Origin: Callaeas wilsoni
Lineage: Eukaryota > Chordata > Aves > Passeriformes > Callaeidae
Reading direction: 5' to 3'
Assembly (NCBI GenBank): GCA_013398955.1
Contig: VWPU01009562.1
Location: 343,501-407,500 of the forward strand
Length of the DNA stretch: 64,000 nucleotides
Every line of letters starts with the position of its first letter. Position 1 is the first letter of the stretch. Of this stretch, positions 58,897 to 64,000 are shown in pieces. A model generated the notes under the pieces. That model saw only the letters and a list, made by a program, of their open reading frames with translations. It made no database searches and had not been told where the DNA came from. A program made the translations under genes and the position numbers.

Positions 58897-61800
58897 CTTT
58901 TAGCTCACAAAGGAGGTAAAATTTATTTACACTGAGTCAAAATATACCACTGTATCAAGTCCAGTTTCGCCTTGTAGGTCAGCAATGATAGATTTGGGTG
59001 TTGATTCTTTCCCTTGAAACTTTGTTCTTAACTTTACCTAAACAAGTAAATCCTTTGCTAAAATGTGTTCCACTTAGACTCCACCCCTGACATGCACCTT
59101 TAATTAACTGGAGTGACAGCTAGGGAGGGGTCTCCTCACGCCTGTTTTCCAGCCAACAGAAACCAGTATCGCAGGGTTGGCACTGTGGTGCCAGAGGAGC
59201 AAGTCAGACGGAGGCTGCTGCTGTAGCTTGTCCTCAGGAAGACTTTTGCTCCCCAGAAAGTCCTGCTCCCCCTCACAAAGCCACCCTTATAGGCATGGGG
59301 AGCAGTAGCCCTGAAGGACACTCCTACTAGCCTATGGTTAATCACTTACCCACAGCTCTTTAAAAACATTTTCTATTAGAACATGATACAAGCCGATTCC
59401 TCGGAAGGGTCTTTATCCCAGTAACAACCTGAAACTTGATCCATGCAATTCAGCACATACAAAACTATAGAATTGCTAAGAGCCTCATTTTCACCATACC
59501 TCAGAGCATCTGGGAAGATCCTTGCACTGAATTAGTTTACGTTGTGGTGTTTTTATTTGATAAGCCATCTTTTGAGCCAGAGAACTCCTTAAGTTACATC
59601 CATAAACATCACTGACCCACATGCAGCACACAAATAGTCATGATTTTTTAATTAAAAAAAACTAACTAAGATAGATATAGTAGCAACACTTTTTTCCTGA
59701 GTCTAGCTTTTTTTTCTCTCTGGTCACATATGATGGCTGATAATGTTTTTTGCAAACTAATCTCTCTCTGAGAGCACAGTTCTGATTAATAGGTTAATAT
59801 ATGTACAATTTATTTTTAAGATTAGTTGCCTTTTTTCCTTTTCAAACACTATTCTGTATTAATCTTAGCACTCATCAACAAGGAAGAGAGCTTTCCCTGT
59901 TTTCCCTTGGCATTTAAGGCTGCATTCAATGCAGATAAGGTTTGTTTGGGAACATACAGGGTTTGCTGAAGACAATCACTGGAGATAGAACCTTAATTTA
60001 ACCTCAAGCCTGTAGTATTTCCCCTGGGACACGGATGACTGATAACACAGCAGAGGGCAAGGAAAGTACCAAATTATTGAGAGGTGGGAGCAGCAAATCT
60101 TGAGTGTTGAATTTCTTCCTCTAAATCATTGTTTGTAAGGATAGTCATGCATATCTGACTCAGTCAGGAGACACTAAGAAGCATCTTAAAAGAGCAATTT
60201 TAAAAAATACTAACAATGGATGTTTTTGAAAGTCGTTTCCAAGGCATACAAAATACAGTTGTCATATATTCATCTTAAAAGAAAATGGCATTACAAGATC
60301 AAACTGCACTTGCTAAGAGTATCCTACGTACAAAGTAGGTCAGCAGTTGTTAATTTAATTGAAGTAAGTCCTTAACAGAGAGCTTGATAGCATTTCCCAC
60401 AGGAACATTAGAAAATGGTGTTAATGAGCATTATTATTGCCTGCTTCTGTAAGAAAATAGATCATTATTAACTGAGGTTGTATGTGATGTTTTCAGTGTT
60501 ATAGTCCTAAATGAGCAACATGAAAAATTAGATAGTGTTTTGTTTCAAATAAAAAGGCTTTCTGTGCTTGAAACTTAAAATTAAGCTATTCTATTAGGGT
60601 TAAAGGTTAAATAACCCTTTTCTTTCCTAATGATAAATTTAATTGTCTGAAGCCAAATTGAATACAAGCTGATTTATGTTTTCCTTTCTATAGAGATAAA
60701 AAGTCCTTAGTAGGCATGGCTACAAAATGTTGCCCCAGCTTCAGAGTCTTTTTTTTCAGAATGGAAGAATTTCTTCATTTAAAACAGAACATGTGAATAC
60801 CCTTTATCAGACAAAAAGGTGTAAAGAAAAATATCCTATGTACTACTAAAAAGATAAAAAGCCTGAAATATGTTGCAATGTAAAGTGTAGATTTTCTTTT
60901 AATCATACCTTCTGAGTCACAAAACAAAAGCAATTTTGCTTCCTCCTATCAACATAAAGAATCCAAATCCCTGAACATACTTCCCCTCCAAAACACAAAA
61001 CAAACCAAACAACAGCAACAACAAAAAAACCCCCCCAAAAAAAAATTTTAAAAAAAGAGAGAAAGAAAGAAAAAAGAAGAAAAGAAAGCACAACAAAGTA
61101 AACCAATTACCTGCAGTTAAAGAAGCATTTGCATTTCACTGTTAGAAGTTAGCTTTTATTTCCTGATAATAAAAAGCAAAACACCAAACCAATATCCTCA
61201 GCTGATACTTAAAAATATTTGCATATTTTTAGGGAAAACAGTAATAGCATTGTGATAAGACTTTTAGCTCAACAGAAGAGCAGAACAAAATGCAACCCCT
61301 CAAGACAGCATTCTGCACTTCATATTGAGCAATGGCTAATGAAATCCTAAGAGGGTTTGTTACATAAACCAGTGGACTGAAGAAACCTTTAACATGTAGG
61401 AAACTGGAGTTAATTAAACTGTTATGGGTATCCTATCCATCATCCCACCAGACCGCTCTATTCTAAACCTATTTACATTTTGCAACTGAAAAAGTGTACT
61501 TGGCATGGTTGATAAACCATGTTTACTGTCCTTATTGATTTGACATTTGTGCAAAACCTTTATGCTTTAATCATCTAACAGCATTTCCTGTATCTTTCTT
61601 TGCTACAGAAAGTATTTGATTTCCAAGCAATTAGACATATCTGAAAATTAGCAGACAGTAAAATGTTCCCTTCAACAAATTAATCAGTTTGGGAAAGCAC
61701 TGGTTCATCACTGCATTGAATTTGCTGAAAATGTTGCTTTATTGAATCTCATTTCAGCCTACTTTAGCACCTTAGAGTAATCAAAGTGCATTTTAACTCT

Positions 61801-63592
61801 GCTCATATTTCACTCAGAGGATAAACTGCATGTAAAGAGCTTCCTTTCTCATGAAAACTTGGAAACCGAAATGCAACATAAGAGAATTTAAACTTAAGGT
61901 TAACAGCTGGCTGCATTTGTAAGCATCAGCAGAGGAAATGAGATCAAACATTTTCTAATACAGATAGAAAAGGAAAGGAAAAGAAGAAAGATGGTCCTTG
62001 CAATATAAATTTGCTTTCTATTCTGAATCTTTAATAAGAAGATAAATTTCTTATTTCCTGTTTGAGACAGCTTCTGAGGATTTGCTTTTAATACATTATG
62101 TGTGTTAAATCAGTTTACAATATTTTTAAACTTTTATCCATGACTATTCTAGCACTTGTGTCTGCCAAAAGTCTTCACATTGCAACACTAAAAATTACTG
62201 TAATAAACTTATGAAAAACATGCCTGTTTCTTTGGGTTTGGAGATATTTTTCAGAAAGAAAATGTAGCAGTATAAATTCAACAATCAAAATTTTTGTATG
62301 TTTCTCATTTATAGAAGAATATGTTGTAATTCTGTCTTATCCAGGAAATTAGATGGGTGGCCTGAGACCAAATTCTGGAGCTCATATTTGTGAAAGCCAG
62401 TATTTTATCTTTTCCTGCATAAAGAGCTCACCAAATTGTGAAAGGTGCCTAAGGCATCTGAGAGAATGTTGTCCCACTGTAGGTGCTGTGTGAAAGTGCT
62501 GTACCGTCATAATCCCTCCTAACAACCACCCAAATATGTTGGAGGCAGGAGTCATACTTGGCTCTAAGACTGCAGAGCAAACCTTGTTAATTCCTCATCA
62601 TCAATGATAACTTTCAATTAGCCTGATATCTGTCATAAATCAAATAGCTTCTCCCATTCTCAAGATTATCAGATGTCATTACAAAGAAGGGGTGTAATTC
62701 ATGCTTCAGAGAGGGGCACAAACAGGATGACAGATATTTGGCTCAAGGATTTTGCCAGGCTTCAGATTTTAGACTGTACCTCTAAACAGTGCAACCCAGA
62801 TCTTCCAGTGAGAAGTGCTACAAGGTTACACCGTGTACACACCTTGTGGTTCACAGGCATCTCCAAAATATGATACCATGATTTAGGCACTGTAACAGTA
62901 GTGTATTTTAGCTGGTGTCACTGGAGGCGTTTTTATACAGCAATTTTACTACAAATTATTTATAAACTAGAGCAGAAGAGGGAATTATTTCTTTCAGGTG
63001 GAAGGGAAAGACTGTAATCTCTTTCTTTTCTTTACTTTTTCACACTATGCAAGCAAGACACAAAGGAAAGCACACAGTGATTCTATATGGCAAGCTAAGT
63101 AAAAGCTGAACAAGGACCTAGAGCTAGGATGGAAGAAATTAATCACTATTTTTGGACAGCAATCAGCAACTCTGGCTGGTTCCTCTTGTTACTTCTTGCT
63201 GCAATGGTACTTAGTCATCAGTTCTCATCCAAAGAGTTCTTTCTGACCAGAATACATTTATCTCATCCAATAAGATGATGTCCTTTATTCAAATCTAAAC
63301 TTTTAGCACTCTTTATCACCATTTACCTCAAATTTAAACAATACCCTCAACATCTAAAGGAACTTCATATTGCATCAGAGCATCAGATTCTAGATTCAGT
63401 CCCAAAGTTCATGTGTAGGTGTCTTGGGGTGATTCTATGACCATACTGTATTCCCCATCATCTGCTTGATCTCTAGTGTACCTTTAAATTGCAAAGAGGG
63501 GAGAGAGAAGCCAAGAGAACTCTTCAAAGCCGCTAGCCTGACCTTGCAACTAGAATATCTGAATTCTTTTCTCTCCCAATTCTGACAACATT
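58897..63592. other. AT-rich unique DNA between CR1 and the terminal LTR
   Basis: No supported gene. 59050-59350 is a GC-shifted patch with a 69-codon minus-strand ORF and no recognised family. An A/purine-rich low-complexity tract lies at 60985-61090. Two perfect short hairpins are at 60596-60618 and 61504-61521. 60360-60700 and 61100-62250 look like ordinary or possibly conserved non-coding DNA. Confidence 0.55.
60985..61090. repeat. A/purine-rich low-complexity tract
   Basis: CAAAACAAACCAAAC followed by AACAGCAACAACAAAAA, a C7 run, an A-run, then AAAGAGAGAAAGAAAGAAAA. The minus-strand ORF here is compositional. Confidence 0.85.
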
Positions 63593-64000
63593 TGTTGGTT
63601 AGAGGACTTTTGCTCTCTAGTCTCTTCGGCTTTCAGCGGAGAAGGGACTGTGATCTGCCTCAGCGGCTTCTGTTCCTTTTTGGACTGTTTTTGGCTTGCT
63701 TTTCATCCGAGACCAGCTCCCATCTCCGGACCTGCTCGGCAGGACCCTCCGAGGGGGATCGTCGGACCCTGCCTGGCCCGGCCCAGCCCAGCTCAGGACT
63801 GCAGGTTTTACCTACAGAAAGAACTCTAAAATCCATAGTCCTCTTTTAGGGGGCAGGGGAGGAGGGTTCAATATCCTTTTCTGCCCCGTGACAGCAGGGG
63901 ACTCTGTTTGTTAAATAAATAGGGTTTTTTCACTTTCACTCGAGAAATTATTTTCCTGAACACGTGGGGAAGGGGCTGCTGGGCTCTGCTTGCCTGGCAG
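63593..64000 (+). mobile_element. LTR-like endogenous retroviral sequence, cut by window edge
   Basis: A sharp change at about 63593 from AT-rich to GC- and CpG-rich DNA. The segment starts TGTTGGTTAGAGG, contains many CpGs (CTTCGG, AGCGGAG, CTCCGG, GATCGTCGG) and has an AATAAA at 63914-63919. It is followed by the GGGTTTTTTCACTTTCACTC and ATTTTCCTGAACACG lines that I recall from avian ERV LTRs. The right end lies outside the window, so internal retroviral genes cannot be judged. A CpG-rich promoter is the main alternative. Family is uncertain. Confidence 0.6.
63914..63919 (+). promoter_or_regulatory. Poly(A) signal AATAAA in the terminal LTR
   Basis: AATAAA within TTAAATAAATAGGG, followed by a T-rich run, as expected for the R region of an LTR in plus orientation. 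Confidence 0.55.

Noticed and set aside
1..64000. Search for tRNA, rRNA, CRISPR arrays, operons and prokaryotic signals
   Set aside because: None seen; composition, CR1 repeats and splice signals place the window in a vertebrate nuclear genome.

Overview
The window is vertebrate nuclear DNA, almost certainly from a bird. It is AT-rich, CpG-poor and gene-poor. Its interspersed repeats are CR1 LINEs with the 3' tails typical of birds (ending in ATTCTATGA- or ATTCTGTGA-like units, no poly(A)) and at least one avian LTR. There are no operons, ribosome-binding sites, CRISPR arrays, tRNA or rRNA genes. The many short ORFs are what chance gives in 64 kb of AT-rich DNA; the longest, 209 codons, runs antisense through an LTR.

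The only host-gene evidence is exon-scale. At 17287-17399 and 18255-18316 two short open segments have good splice signals, compatible phase and an in-frame stop, followed by a plausible poly(A) signal near 18629. I read them as the last two coding exons of a plus-strand gene I could not name. A second, weaker candidate is a 28-residue C-terminal tail at bases 3-89 that runs in from the left edge. Neither is proven.

Layout: 1-9600 is mostly unique AT-rich sequence. About 9640-10500 is an old plus-strand CR1 with an ORF1 (SGNH/GDSL-esterase) remnant joined to a CR1 3' tail. 13974-14162 is an (AT)n block holding a strand-symmetric 44-bp palindromic array. 17287-18650 is the candidate gene end. 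24346-25600 is a minus-strand CR1 with reverse-transcriptase remnants. 28790-29417 is a plus-strand CR1 3' end. 32548-32880 is a minus-strand CR1 3' end. 36635-36741 is a (CAAA)n-type tract. 37270-37910 is purine-rich. 38832-40506 is a CR1 carrying ORF1 and endonuclease but no reverse transcriptase; an AT/GT microsatellite and another CR1 3' end (40641-41088) follow. 41090-56100 is unique sequence, including a stretch near 44200-45370 that looks like a conserved non-coding element. 56109-57163 is a solo LTR. 57360-58894 is a decayed CR1 with the reverse-transcriptase region and 3' end. 58900-63590 is unique AT-rich DNA, and 63593-64000 is a CpG-rich LTR-like sequence cut by the window edge.

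There is no multi-gene system here. The most notable signals are the unnamed two-exon gene end, the perfectly self-complementary tandem array, and three CR1 copies that each join an upstream segment to the 3' tail with the middle of the element missing. All CR1 family assignments rest on recalled consensus features, not on a database search.
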